Shown here: piece by piece, positions 36,051-45,760 of the stretch | How positions within the stretch are numbered: position 1 is the stretch's first letter | Layout of the letters: every line of letters starts with the position of its first letter | Notes under the pieces: model-generated | What the model saw: the letters and a program-made list of their open reading frames with translations, nothing else | Told to the model about the DNA's origin: nothing | The model's database searches: none | Made by a program: the position numbers and the translations under genes | From: JABDMH01 sp965222645 | GTDB taxonomy: Bacteria > Bacteroidota > Bacteroidia > Chitinophagales > Saprospiraceae | Length of the DNA: 64,000 nucleotides | Reading direction: 5' to 3' | Assembly (NCBI GenBank): GCA_965222645.1 | Contig: OZ244968.1 | Span: forward strand, 2,976,001-3,040,000

Positions 36051-36060
36051 GAGTGAGAAC
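36051..36060 (-). other. Outer boundary core of the cassette array
   Basis: GTTCTCACTC on the minus strand opens the first cassette. Its exact complement ends that cassette at 35,232-35,241. The flank to the right (AAGTGA before the core) makes a short hairpin, but no full attC or attI structure and no integrase gene is seen between here and 37,011. Confidence 0.55.
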
Positions 36061-37011
36061 TCACTTATATACGACATTACCCCTGACTTTCACAATTTAC
36101 CATTTTCTACCCTTTATTTAGCACATCCTGATTGTAATAAACAGATAATCATTTAGTTACATTTCGCTATATGATCACGGAAAGACATACACGCAAGTGC
36201 TAACACTCGACAACAAACGCTTGTAAACGTTTAAGGTCTTTTCTAGCCTTTGACAAAAGCAAGTACTCTTCAGAAAAAAGCCGCTTCCCCTGTCACCAAG
36301 AGCAGAAATCTTCTGTTGGCAGTGACGGTATCTATGATCCTGCTCTGATGTAAATGATCTGGCAAAGCGGTTTTAACGGTCCAGGGCATCTCCCAGTTTT
36401 GAGCGCAAAAATTTTATCCGTTTTTTCCGAGTTTAAATTCCTTTTTTGTACATTAGGATGAAATTCTGATCGATAAATTGTAAAGACTTTTTTGATCAGA
36501 CAGAAAATGATAAGGCGGATCTGTTTCTACCGAAATTTGCACTTTTTATTGTAGAGGATAACAGATCAAGTCTTCACGCTTAGGCGTGGGCTTGATCGAA
36601 ATTCTCTAGGTGTGCAAACCTTCGGTGGATCGATACGAGCTTCGCGCCTTTTTTTGACAAAAATTTTAATAACCGGCTCCAAAGGAAGCTCACAGAGCCA
36701 CAAAACCAAAAGTCATCATGCACCTCATCTAGATTTTTCAAAAAAAGATTCAACAAATTATACCGTAACCTGTCCTTGATCTGGGCGAGTAAAAAGTTGA
36801 TGCCATAAAGATGGGATCAGGGGTTATATGGGTGTTATACCATAACCTGTATGGGTGTGGGGATGTATCCGTACACCTGCACCGGCCTGCTTGAGTTTTT
36901 AGCGGATTCATAGGCCGGTGCATTTTCAGCTGGATTATTGAGCTGGATTTTGCGGGTGCCATGGACCGGCTAAGCCCAGTTTTAAAGGAAAAATATAATC
37001 AAAAATAAATC
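36061..37011. other. Long intergenic region between cassette array and toxin locus
   Basis: No gene of convincing length is found in these 951 bases. They contain a CACGC-TTAG-GCGTG hairpin near 36,577-36,590 and two copies of TTATACC(G/A)TAACCTGT (36,758-36,773 and 36,835-36,850). The second copy is embedded between two TATGGGTGT repeats, and the 11-bp inverted repeat listed separately follows. The region probably includes the promoter of the toxin operon and the scar of the array's missing end. Confidence 0.5.
36878..36922. repeat. 11-bp perfect inverted repeat upstream of the toxin operon
   Basis: TGCACCGGCCT at 36,878-36,888 is repeated in reverse complement at 36,912-36,922 with a 23-base loop. 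There is no T-run after it, so it is not a standard terminator. It could be a leader hairpin or a binding site. Confidence 0.5.
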
Positions 37012-37314
37012 ATGAAAAGACAAATTGTTTTAATCAGCCTACTGGTCCTATTTGCAGCAGGGGCCTGTCAAAAAGAATACGACATCGACCTAGCTCAAAA
37101 GGCAAGAGAAAATACTGTAGAAAAGGGGATCATAGATGACTTGGAACCCCTGAAAACTTACGACGAATGGGGACGTATCGTCCGGGTGCAGTATCCCATC
37201 GATAAATACGAAACTGTATTGACATACCGATATGGCAACATGGAGACCCAGAAGTACGGAAAAGAGCCTGACAATACCAACCCGCATTTTATTCCTGACC
37301 CAACAAAATTATAG
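37012..37314 (+). CDS. Small hypothetical lipoprotein opening the toxin operon
   Basis: The 100-residue protein begins MKRQIVLISLLVLFAAGAC, a textbook lipoprotein signal. The mature part is hydrophilic, with KTYDEWGRIVRVQYPIDKYETVLTYRYG resembling a single YD/RHS-like beta hairpin. The stop is four bases before the next start. Function is unknown; it may help anchor or present the large RHS protein. Confidence 0.75.
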   Translation: MKRQIVLISLLVLFAAGACQKEYDIDLAQKARENTVEKGIIDDLEPLKTYDEWGRIVRVQYPIDKYETVLTYRYGNMETQKYGKEPDNTNPHFIPDPTKL

Positions 37315-37318
37315 ACCG

Positions 37319-38638
37319 ATGAGACAACCCAATCACCTTTTTAAAAATATCCTTCTTTTTTTAGTGACGGTCTTAATGTACCAACTAAGCTATACGCAAG
37401 AGCGTCCCTACCGCCATATCAAAACCAACGAATACCTGGAAAGAATAAAAAAGAAAGACAAAGCAGAAAAAAAAGCTCAACACGACCTGAAAAAATGGCT
37501 GAAAAAATCAGAAAAAGAAAGCAAGCGCCTCAAAGGTGTGGTCATACCCGTGGTCTTTCATGTACTGTATACCTCGGACGAAAATAAAATCACCGAAGAT
37601 CAAGTGATGAGCCAGGTACAGGCCCTTAATGATCACTTCGGAGATGAGTTGAGAATCAGTGAACGGGATTCTACCCGGAAGGAAAAAGACAAACAATACA
37701 AAAAAGGCGGCTTTAATAAACTGGCTGACCAGGCAGGCATCCAATTTTGTTTAGGAGCTCAAAAAAAAGGAAATTCTCTGATTAAAGGGATCCAGTACTA
37801 CAGTGCAGGTGTGCCGGTGTCGCCCTATGACAACACGATCAAAGAAAAAAAAGACGGAGGTGCAGATGCCTGGGATACAGATAAGTTTATCAATATCTGG
37901 ATCACGGATCTGCCGGATAGTGTGAGTGGCTATGCCCAGATGCCAGGCTACGATAAAGCCACAGACGGGATCGTGGTAGACTACCGGTATGTAGGCAGGA
38001 TGGGCACAGCACAGAGTCCGTATGCGGAGGGCAAAACCCTCGTACACCTGATTGGTAATTACCTGGGTGTGCCCTCTGCCTGGAGCAAAAACTGCACATC
38101 AGATATCCGGGATGTGCCTCCGCACAATGCCCCCAATTTTGGCTGTCCGGGCTACCGGCATGTGAGTACCTGCTACGGTTTTCCGCTGGAGATGACAATG
38201 AACTTTATGGACAATACGGACGATGCGTGTATGTATATGTTTACCCGCGGGCAGATCGACCGGATGCACGCAGCCCTCAGCAAGGGAGGTCCCCGGTACG
38301 GTCTTTGGAACCACACGGAGACAGTCTGCCACAACCTGGAGGAAGTAAGCCTGCGCGAACAACTCAATGAGGAACCTCCGAATGCATCCCGGGCTTACCT
38401 GAGCATTTATCCCAATCCGGGTCGCAGCTTTTTGACGCTCGAAAGTGGTCAAATTCCCTCGGAAGAGCCCGTGCGCATTGACATTATTGATATCACGGGA
38501 AAAAGAGTCTGGCAACAACGTGAGTTGTTTCCAAACAGCATTTTCAAAATCGATTGTGGCAGCTGGAGTCGCGGGATCTATTTTGTGGTGATCAACAATA
38601 AAGTATCTGAGCCCTATCAAAAAATCATTTTGTTATGA
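37319..38638 (+). CDS. Pappalysin (M43)-like protein with degenerate zinc site and T9SS tail
   Basis: The 439-residue protein has a signal peptide (LLFLVTVLMYQLSYTQ), a Lys-rich linker and a domain whose landmarks are those of M43 pappalysins. These include VVIPVVFHVLY, a zinc region GKTLVHLIGNYLGVPSAW and a Met-turn region MNFMDNTDDACMYMFTRGQIDRM. The family's HExxHxxGxxH becomes H243-L-I-G-N and GVPS, so the catalytic Glu and two zinc ligands are missing. A T9SS type-A sorting domain ends it (IYPNPGRSFLTL...SRGIYFVVI). The start is ATG 37,319; the open frame extends upstream into the previous gene. It overlaps the RHS gene by four bases (ATGA). Confidence 0.85.
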   Translation: MRQPNHLFKNILLFLVTVLMYQLSYTQERPYRHIKTNEYLERIKKKDKAEKKAQHDLKKWLKKSEKESKRLKGVVIPVVFHVLYTSDENKITEDQVMSQVQALNDHFGDELRISERDSTRKEKDKQYKKGGFNKLADQAGIQFCLGAQKKGNSLIKGIQYYSAGVPVSPYDNTIKEKKDGGADAWDTDKFINIWITDLPDSVSGYAQMPGYDKATDGIVVDYRYVGRMGTAQSPYAEGKTLVHLIGNYLGVPSAWSKNCTSDIRDVPPHNAPNFGCPGYRHVSTCYGFPLEMTMNFMDNTDDACMYMFTRGQIDRMHAALSKGGPRYGLWNHTETVCHNLEEVSLREQLNEEPPNASRAYLSIYPNPGRSFLTLESGQIPSEEPVRIDIIDITGKRVWQQRELFPNSIFKIDCGSWSRGIYFVVINNKVSEPYQKIILL

Positions 38639-41600
38639 AAAAATCGAAAAAATCGTACTTTAAAAAAGAAATGAAAATGCACCGGATCGAAGAAAATAAA
38701 ATATCCTTTGTGCGGATAATTCCTGATTGGAAGTCTGCCTTAATTTTTCTAGCCTTTTATTTATTTCCTGCATTTTCTATCGCCCAGTACCATCAGGGCA
38801 CCAATATATCGGGAAGTTTTGGAAAGCTGATAGACATCCCGGTTAGTGCACACACGGGTACACCCCTAATTCAGATACCGATGGGTACAATCGAGGAAGG
38901 GCCACTGCGGATACCCTTTGGATTGCAATATCACAGCACGGGTCCAAAAGCTGGAGAGTTGGCCGGAGACCCGGGTCTGGGATTTCAATTTTTTGGAGGG
39001 GGCGCGATATTCCGCCAGATCAAACATTTGCTGGATGAGGACAATCGGGATGGTCGCAAAGGGTATTACTTGCACGGAGGGGATCTGACCGTGGTTAGCA
39101 CCCACCGCACGGAAGTAGAGAATAATACCCGGGATGGCGAAAAAGACATTTTTACCTTTTATATGCCTGGATACCAGGGTCAGTTTGAATTTTCAGGGGG
39201 AGATGGTGTCAATCCTTCGGAGGTTATACTGGTGCCTCAGCAAGATCTGCAAGTTGAGGTCACTGATATCGAATGCCCGGGCTCTTCATCCTTTTGTTAT
39301 ATCCGGGGATTTGTGATTACAGATCCATTTGGTACTAAATACTATTTTGGAAAATATGAGCCAAATGCTTTTTTTGCTGTAGAACGTACCATCAATAGCA
39401 ACCTTCCACTCCTTGACCCTACTCGAGACCACGCCTCAGCTTGGTTTTTAGCAAAAATAGAGACGTACGACCAAAAAAATGTTATTGAATACAAGTATCT
39501 GACCAGCAATTACAAATATGAGTCTCTGGCACCATCTGAGTTGAAAGTAACCCATGTGACCAATGGAGGTACCACACAACAGGCTATTCCCGTACCCAAT
39601 ACTTTGGTGCTCGGTGGCACCCAGATCCATTATCAAACGATGGAGGTTTTTTCGAAGGTACTGGACTCCATAAAGACTCGTACGCAAGTTATTGATTTTG
39701 ATCACATGACCCGTACCGATGTCAGTGTTTTCGGCTCAGATCTTCGTTGCGCCATAAGCGGGGTGAAAATACACGAGGGAGCCGGTCACTGCAAGCAATA
39801 TGCCTTTACGCAAAGCTATTTTACGGACGGCAGCGGGATGAACGATCCCTGGCGCAAAAGACTTAAACTGGATGCGGTAACACTCAAGAGCTGTGACAAT
39901 ACCCAAAGCCTCCCGGCCTATTCATTTACCTACCACAATCCCAATGGCCTGGCACCCCGGCTCACCAAAGGCCTGGATCACTACGGCGGCTACAATGGCA
40001 AAACGGTAAACAATAATCTGTCTACCCTCATTCCCAATACGACGTATGTATCCCCAAACAATCAGACCACCTTTAGCTATGGAAACGCAAACCGGGATGT
40101 AGACACGACCTATGCCAAGCGTGGCCTGCTCACGAAAATCACGCTGCCCACGGGAGGCTACCACGAGTACATCTGGGAGGCCAATCGAGCCCTGGATCCC
40201 AATGCCCAGGGAGATAAAACATCCATACAGGACCTGGAAGCCGGCAGAACATCTCCGGTATCTTCCTGCACTCCCTCTACCCACACAGCCTCCTACAGCA
40301 CTACCCTGTCTTCCTCTCAAATCACCAACGGCCATTTTGTCTACGGCATCAGCAGTCATTTTGGCGACTGTGCCGGCAATACCACCCTGGTGCGCCTGGA
40401 GGTGCTCCAAAACAATGTGGTCAAGATCCTCGAAGAATTTAATTATGACGGCCCCTTTCAGATGGGTCCGGTAGCCCTGGCGGGTCATGGATTAAGCTCG
40501 AGTACATCGACCACCTTCCGGCTTACGGTAAATAACGAAGGCCGCGGCTTTGCCGATATCTACTACTACCAAACTGTCCCGGACGATGTAGTGGTCGGTG
40601 GTTTCAGGATCAAGCAGACCATCGCCCACGATGGATTTGACAGCAGCCGGGACATCATCAAAAACTATAAATACCGCAAGAGTTTTACAGACAATAAATC
40701 CAGCGGTGTGTATATCGGCAGGCCGCTTTACGGCGATGTGGTGCGCAGCTATGGCACCCCAGTTACGTATGAGCTGATGGCCGAACCCTTCAGCCTGGCT
40801 CCACTGACCTCCTTTGAGGGATACCATATCGGTTATACCCGTGTGGAAATTGAGCATAACGGCAATGGCACCACGGTGCAGACCTTTAAAACCGAAGATT
40901 TTAATCACACCCCCGGATATCCTTCCACCGGATTACAAGCCCGTGTCCTGGCCGGCAGTCACGACTCGACAGCTATTTTAGACTCCGGGGACAATTTGGT
41001 GAGCTATGACCGGAGTGTGGAAAAAAATGATTTTTATCAAAATCTGGGAGGCATCAACATCCGGCTAAAAAAAATAACGGGCATCCCCACGAATTACACC
41101 TATAAAGTATACAATAACGTCACCCGCAATTATTTTAGACCGGACACTACGGTAAATTACCTGGATGGTGTCGAGGTGGAAAACGACTATTCGTACACAA
41201 ATAATTATTTTTTAGGACCGACCAGTGTCCGTTTTATAAACAGCAATGGAGATAGTTATACCAATAAGACAAGGTATTTATCCACCTATACTGATGATCC
41301 GGCGCTCAAAAACTATTTTGTTGATCATCATATGGTAGGAGTAGCATATGAAAATACCGAGGATCGTGGATTTCGTACAATCAATGGTCTTCGCACCCTG
41401 TGGTCTCCCTTTAATAATGGCACCGGTCTCTCTCAAACTGATACCACTGGAGCCATACCTTATCCCAGGTATAAAGAGCAATATGAAACAACAGGTGGTG
41501 ATCCGGTCCCTCCCGGATCATGGCGCTCCCTCACGGAGTATTTAAAGTACGACATGCGTTATGGCTTTGCCACCCAAAGTCAGGATGACGGCTGGAAAAT

Positions 41601-44600
41601 CAATTATTCGATCTACGATGACCTGGGTAATATGACTACCGACTCGTTTGAAAATTATGTCAACAAATACGAGTTCTTTCCCGGATCATCATTGCCAAAA
41701 TCTTCAACCGGAGTAGACGGACAAAAAGTGTCTTATAGCTATGATGCCCTGATACGGCGTAAGACCATCATGGATGAGTGCACGGGTACCCTCACCACGT
41801 TTGATTATAAATTTAATGACTCCAATAACAATGGATATAACTGGGTATCTGTAAAGAAAGATTATATACCTGTACCGGGTAGTGCGGTGGATGTGATCGA
41901 AAACATCACCTATCTGGACGGCCTGTATAGAGAAGTACAAACGGTGGGAAAAAATCACTCCCAGACATCCGACCGCGATATTATTTATGCCCGGGATTAT
42001 GATAATCAGGGTAGAGTAAACAGGGCGTACGAACCCTATCACAGTACCTTGACATCCGGAAAATACGTGAGCATCACCAGCAGTCACGATCATACCCTTA
42101 ATGAATACGAGGCCTCGCCACTGAACCGGATAAAAAAAGTGACTCCACCCTCGTGGTATCCCACCGAATATTTTTATGGGACCAATAGTGCCAATCTAAA
42201 CGGCAACGCGGCAGGCGAGTTGAAAATGGTCAAAATAAAAGATGGCAATGGCAATTTCGATATCACCTTTGCTGACAAAAGAGGAAGAAAAATACTAGAT
42301 CGGGAAACAAATAGCACCGAAAGTATCAATAACGATACTTGGTACACCCACGACAATAAAGACAATGTTACAATTGTGCGTCCTCCGGGAGCTAGTTTAG
42401 TTGATGCAGATTTACTCTTCAGCAACACCTATGATGAGCGGGACAATATCCTGACCAAAAAAATACCGGGAAAAGGACTCATAAAATACCTGTACAACGA
42501 GCGCAACCAGCTGGCTTATATGCAGGATGCCAATCTATTGGCCCAAAATAAATGGTATGCCTGGCAATACGACGACTACGGCAGGGAGACCAAATCGGGA
42601 TTTTTCACCGGTACCCCTGCAGCCAATCTGTCCTTTGCCCAGGCTCAAATAACGGAATCCCTCACTGAAGACATTTATGGCGCATCAGGTACTCATGAGG
42701 TAGATAAACCGGTGACCCTGAAAAGCAAGATATTGGGCACCTCCAGTTGGCTGGAGACGGATCTGGATTATTCCACTTGTGGATTTATGACAGGATCCAC
42801 CGGCAATAGTTTTGTCAATCTCAGCGCAGGTAGTGAGACACATACCTATACCCATGACTGGATGGGCAGCGTGCTCTCGGATGATTACACCCACACTGGT
42901 CCGGCAGGGACCAAGACCATTAGTCACGATCGTACCTATGATCACATAGGCCGCCCGGATCTGTACAAACACGGGCTCAACGGCGGTGCACTAAAAACCC
43001 TGAGCGATGCCAACTACGATCACGAGGAGCAACTCACCAAACTCACCCTGGGTGGAATCTCTTCGGCAGCCCTGGATTTTTCTTACCTGGACAATGGTCT
43101 TTTGAGTAAAATCAACGATTCCGGACTCACCAATGGCGATGTCTTTTACCAGGAGCTGGTCTATGACGATGATGCCATATTTGTCAGTGCCCCGGATATG
43201 GCACCTCCACAGAAAAATGGTACCGTGGCGGGTACACTCACGCAGGTATTAGGACATGATCGCATCGGTTTTGGGCTGGAGTATGACTACCTGGACCGAT
43301 TTACCAGGGCCAATAACATCGAGTACAACAGTTCAGGCAGCATCAAGAGCTATGGCAAATACCGCATGACGGGAATCACTTACGATGCCCGGGGCAACCG
43401 GCGGGCAATGAAGCGGGAGCTCCGCTATCGAGACGGCAACACCTTTGTGGAGGGCATGGTCGATGATCTCACCTATAACTATGCGGCCAACAGCAACCAA
43501 CTGGACTCCGTATCTGATGACGCCTCAGCCGGATTGGCTCATCAGGGTTACAACCCCGATGGCCAGGCCTACGCATACGATGCCAATGGCAATGTCACAT
43601 ATGATCCGGGATCGAGCACCACGTTTACATACAACCACCTCGACCTGCCCACTTCGGCAGATCTGGGAGATGGAAAAACGATCAACTGGACTTATGATGC
43701 CCGGGGCGGCATGCTGCAAAAACTGGTAAAGAAAGACAACACGGTGCTGGAAAATCACCGCTATGTAGGGCAGATCGAATATGGGGGCAATCAGATTGAA
43801 ATGATCTACCATGATGTGGGAAGAATCTACAACAAAAACTTTGATCCGGCCCACATCGATCTGGATGGCATCATCACCGGCACGGAGACCGCCTATGGTG
43901 CCACGATAAGCAGTACGGCACTAATCGAGAGTGGCAGTACAGTCGATTTTGTAGCCGAAGACTGCATCGAGCTCAATGAGAATTTTACGGTCGATGGGGG
44001 TACGACCTTTACGGCCACTTTTGGTTCAGGACCCACGGGTGAGGACTGGCGCTACGATTACTTTGTGCAGGATCACCTGGGCAATACCCGGGTGGTGTTT
44101 AGTGATCTGGACAACAGCAACGGCATTAGCGCCTCCGAGATATTGGCCGAGTACAATTACCAACCGGGTGGCTTTCGCATCGATGGCGACTGGGGTGAGA
44201 ATACCTACCTAAACAATGAGAAATACCAATACAACGGCATCGAATATGTAGAAGATCACGGGCTGGATCTGAGTATGGCGACCTATAGAATGCTGGACAG
44301 TAAAATTGGCAGATGGCTTGGGGTTGATCCAAGGGCAGAGTTGATGATGGGATATACGCCATATAACTCCATGGCGAATAATCCGATGAGCTTTAATGAC
44401 CCAGATGGAGATGTTTTGCCAGCTATTTTGGTTGGTGCTTTAATTGGAGCAGGTGTATCTGGTGCAACTATAATTGCAGCCAATGCAATAAATGGGAATA
44501 ATCTATTTCAGGGATTTGGGCGTGCAGTTGCCTTCGGGGCCGTAGGTGGAGCCATTGGTGCAGGCATTGGCGCTGCTTTTGCAGGAACCGCGTTTGGACA

Positions 44601-45312
44601 AAGCACTGGCTTTGGCATTTTAAACAATATTGCGAGCAATGCAGCTACAAGTGCTGCATTTGGTCAAGATTTTACAATGGGCTCACTGATTGGAAGTGCT
44701 GCGGGAGGTGTTGTCGCTGGACAACTTCCGGCTTGTTCTGGAGTGCAGGGAGGCAGCTTAGTGAATGGTTTAGCGGAAGTTGGTCACCGAGCAATTACAG
44801 GTGGAATTGCTGGAGGAGTTGGTGGCGGAATTGCTGCTGCAATTGATGGCGGGAATATTGGTTCTGGCATATTGAATGGTGCAAGATATGGGGCAATCGG
44901 TGGAGGAGTTCAAGCAGGTCTAAATATACTCACAATGGGCACTGCGTATGTTCCAAGCAGAGAATACGGTGATTTCGGAAGTTTTAAACCTGTTTATCGT
45001 AGAGGCACATTTCTAACACGTGCTTTTGCGCCTGGAAGTGGAATCGCAATAGGACGGAATTTAGTTACGAATGAAGTCAGTGAAGGTATGTCGGCATATC
45101 TAGGGTATGATAAAAATAGGTACGGAGAGTACCTTCGAGCACATGAAACAGGTCATTTTGCTCAACAGAGAAGAATGGGTTTTGGAAGATTTTATGGCAG
45201 AACCTTGAGCGAATATGTCCGCTATGGACTTGGCAACGTGTACAACACACAAGGAACGTTGGAATATCAAGCCGATCTATATGCTCTCAAACTATTAGGA
45301 TATAAATATTAG
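38635..45312 (+). CDS. RHS/YD-repeat polymorphic toxin with HETGH C-terminal tip
   Basis: The 2,225-residue exported protein has a signal peptide (residues about 32-50, ending FSIAQ). A large N-terminal beta domain and YD repeats follow (for example SYSYDALIRRKTIM, YLYNERNQLAYMQD, RTYDHIGRPDLYKHG, TFTYNHLDLPTS). The RHS-associated core ends in YRMLDSKIGRWLGVDPRAELM...YNSMANNPMSFNDPDGD at about residues 1885-1926. A Gly/Ala-rich hydrophobic linker of about 170 residues is followed by a tip with AHETGHFAQQ, where H2170, E2171 and H2174 form HExxH. By analogy to other polymorphic toxins the tip is the effector, here probably a zinc metallopeptidase. The gene is coupled to the upstream protein and followed six bases later by a putative immunity gene. 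Confidence 0.88.
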   Translation: MKKSKKSYFKKEMKMHRIEENKISFVRIIPDWKSALIFLAFYLFPAFSIAQYHQGTNISGSFGKLIDIPVSAHTGTPLIQIPMGTIEEGPLRIPFGLQYHSTGPKAGELAGDPGLGFQFFGGGAIFRQIKHLLDEDNRDGRKGYYLHGGDLTVVSTHRTEVENNTRDGEKDIFTFYMPGYQGQFEFSGGDGVNPSEVILVPQQDLQVEVTDIECPGSSSFCYIRGFVITDPFGTKYYFGKYEPNAFFAVERTINSNLPLLDPTRDHASAWFLAKIETYDQKNVIEYKYLTSNYKYESLAPSELKVTHVTNGGTTQQAIPVPNTLVLGGTQIHYQTMEVFSKVLDSIKTRTQVIDFDHMTRTDVSVFGSDLRCAISGVKIHEGAGHCKQYAFTQSYFTDGSGMNDPWRKRLKLDAVTLKSCDNTQSLPAYSFTYHNPNGLAPRLTKGLDHYGGYNGKTVNNNLSTLIPNTTYVSPNNQTTFSYGNANRDVDTTYAKRGLLTKITLPTGGYHEYIWEANRALDPNAQGDKTSIQDLEAGRTSPVSSCTPSTHTASYSTTLSSSQITNGHFVYGISSHFGDCAGNTTLVRLEVLQNNVVKILEEFNYDGPFQMGPVALAGHGLSSSTSTTFRLTVNNEGRGFADIYYYQTVPDDVVVGGFRIKQTIAHDGFDSSRDIIKNYKYRKSFTDNKSSGVYIGRPLYGDVVRSYGTPVTYELMAEPFSLAPLTSFEGYHIGYTRVEIEHNGNGTTVQTFKTEDFNHTPGYPSTGLQARVLAGSHDSTAILDSGDNLVSYDRSVEKNDFYQNLGGINIRLKKITGIPTNYTYKVYNNVTRNYFRPDTTVNYLDGVEVENDYSYTNNYFLGPTSVRFINSNGDSYTNKTRYLSTYTDDPALKNYFVDHHMVGVAYENTEDRGFRTINGLRTLWSPFNNGTGLSQTDTTGAIPYPRYKEQYETTGGDPVPPGSWRSLTEYLKYDMRYGFATQSQDDGWKINYSIYDDLGNMTTDSFENYVNKYEFFPGSSLPKSSTGVDGQKVSYSYDALIRRKTIMDECTGTLTTFDYKFNDSNNNGYNWVSVKKDYIPVPGSAVDVIENITYLDGLYREVQTVGKNHSQTSDRDIIYARDYDNQGRVNRAYEPYHSTLTSGKYVSITSSHDHTLNEYEASPLNRIKKVTPPSWYPTEYFYGTNSANLNGNAAGELKMVKIKDGNGNFDITFADKRGRKILDRETNSTESINNDTWYTHDNKDNVTIVRPPGASLVDADLLFSNTYDERDNILTKKIPGKGLIKYLYNERNQLAYMQDANLLAQNKWYAWQYDDYGRETKSGFFTGTPAANLSFAQAQITESLTEDIYGASGTHEVDKPVTLKSKILGTSSWLETDLDYSTCGFMTGSTGNSFVNLSAGSETHTYTHDWMGSVLSDDYTHTGPAGTKTISHDRTYDHIGRPDLYKHGLNGGALKTLSDANYDHEEQLTKLTLGGISSAALDFSYLDNGLLSKINDSGLTNGDVFYQELVYDDDAIFVSAPDMAPPQKNGTVAGTLTQVLGHDRIGFGLEYDYLDRFTRANNIEYNSSGSIKSYGKYRMTGITYDARGNRRAMKRELRYRDGNTFVEGMVDDLTYNYAANSNQLDSVSDDASAGLAHQGYNPDGQAYAYDANGNVTYDPGSSTTFTYNHLDLPTSADLGDGKTINWTYDARGGMLQKLVKKDNTVLENHRYVGQIEYGGNQIEMIYHDVGRIYNKNFDPAHIDLDGIITGTETAYGATISSTALIESGSTVDFVAEDCIELNENFTVDGGTTFTATFGSGPTGEDWRYDYFVQDHLGNTRVVFSDLDNSNGISASEILAEYNYQPGGFRIDGDWGENTYLNNEKYQYNGIEYVEDHGLDLSMATYRMLDSKIGRWLGVDPRAELMMGYTPYNSMANNPMSFNDPDGDVLPAILVGALIGAGVSGATIIAANAINGNNLFQGFGRAVAFGAVGGAIGAGIGAAFAGTAFGQSTGFGILNNIASNAATSAAFGQDFTMGSLIGSAAGGVVAGQLPACSGVQGGSLVNGLAEVGHRAITGGIAGGVGGGIAAAIDGGNIGSGILNGARYGAIGGGVQAGLNILTMGTAYVPSREYGDFGSFKPVYRRGTFLTRAFAPGSGIAIGRNLVTNEVSEGMSAYLGYDKNRYGEYLRAHETGHFAQQRRMGFGRFYGRTLSEYVRYGLGNVYNTQGTLEYQADLYALKLLGYKY
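44158..44340 (+). repeat. RHS core segment duplicated at 46,105-46,315
   Basis: DNA encoding GFRIDGDWGENTYLNNEKYQYNGIEYVEDHG and the YRMLDSKIGRWLGVDP segment recurs almost unchanged downstream, apart from a 33-bp insertion there. Similarity drops sharply after the VDP(R/K)AEL codons, where the two toxin tips diverge. This is the usual recombination point for tip exchange. Confidence 0.85.
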
Positions 45313-45317
45313 AAAAG

Positions 45318-45743
45318 ATGAAAAGACTAGTAATGATCTCCTTTCTATTTCTATGGTCAAGTTGCACATTTCCCGTTGACTTTTACCTACGGAATATGAG
45401 CAAAAACATTATTGAAATAAGAGCTCATTTACTGAGTGAAGACATAGATGTATACTCTCTGCCATACGAGAAAGAGGTTTTGGAGATTAGGAATAATCTC
45501 TATAAGGATTTAAAGTTAACATTGGAGCCAGTAAAAGTTGATGGTAAATATCTGTACTTTGAATTACCACCTACAGCCACGTTCTATATTGGCCGTGGTC
45601 CAAATTTTAAAAATTTCACTTTTGACGAAATAGAAATCAAGAAAAGTGATCAAAATGTAGTGCTTACATGGAAAAACCAGGATTTGTTAAAGACGGGAAA
45701 GTCTTTTCCGAACAGGCACTATACATGGTACGACATTGACTAA
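45318..45743 (+). CDS. Putative immunity lipoprotein for the HETGH toxin
   Basis: The 141-residue protein starts MKRLVMISFLFLWSSC, a lipoprotein signal. The mature part is beta-rich and charged with no recognised domain. It lies six bases after the toxin gene, the position of a cognate immunity gene. Lipid anchoring would put protection in the periplasm or on the outer membrane, which implies the toxin acts there. The role is inferred from position only. Confidence 0.65.
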   Translation: MKRLVMISFLFLWSSCTFPVDFYLRNMSKNIIEIRAHLLSEDIDVYSLPYEKEVLEIRNNLYKDLKLTLEPVKVDGKYLYFELPPTATFYIGRGPNFKNFTFDEIEIKKSDQNVVLTWKNQDLLKTGKSFPNRHYTWYDID

Positions 45744-45760
45744 TTAACTTTTAAAACCCA

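Noticed and set aside
38045..38080. Active M43 metallopeptidase site
   Set aside because: The segment HLIGNYLGVPS lacks the catalytic Glu and two of three zinc ligands.
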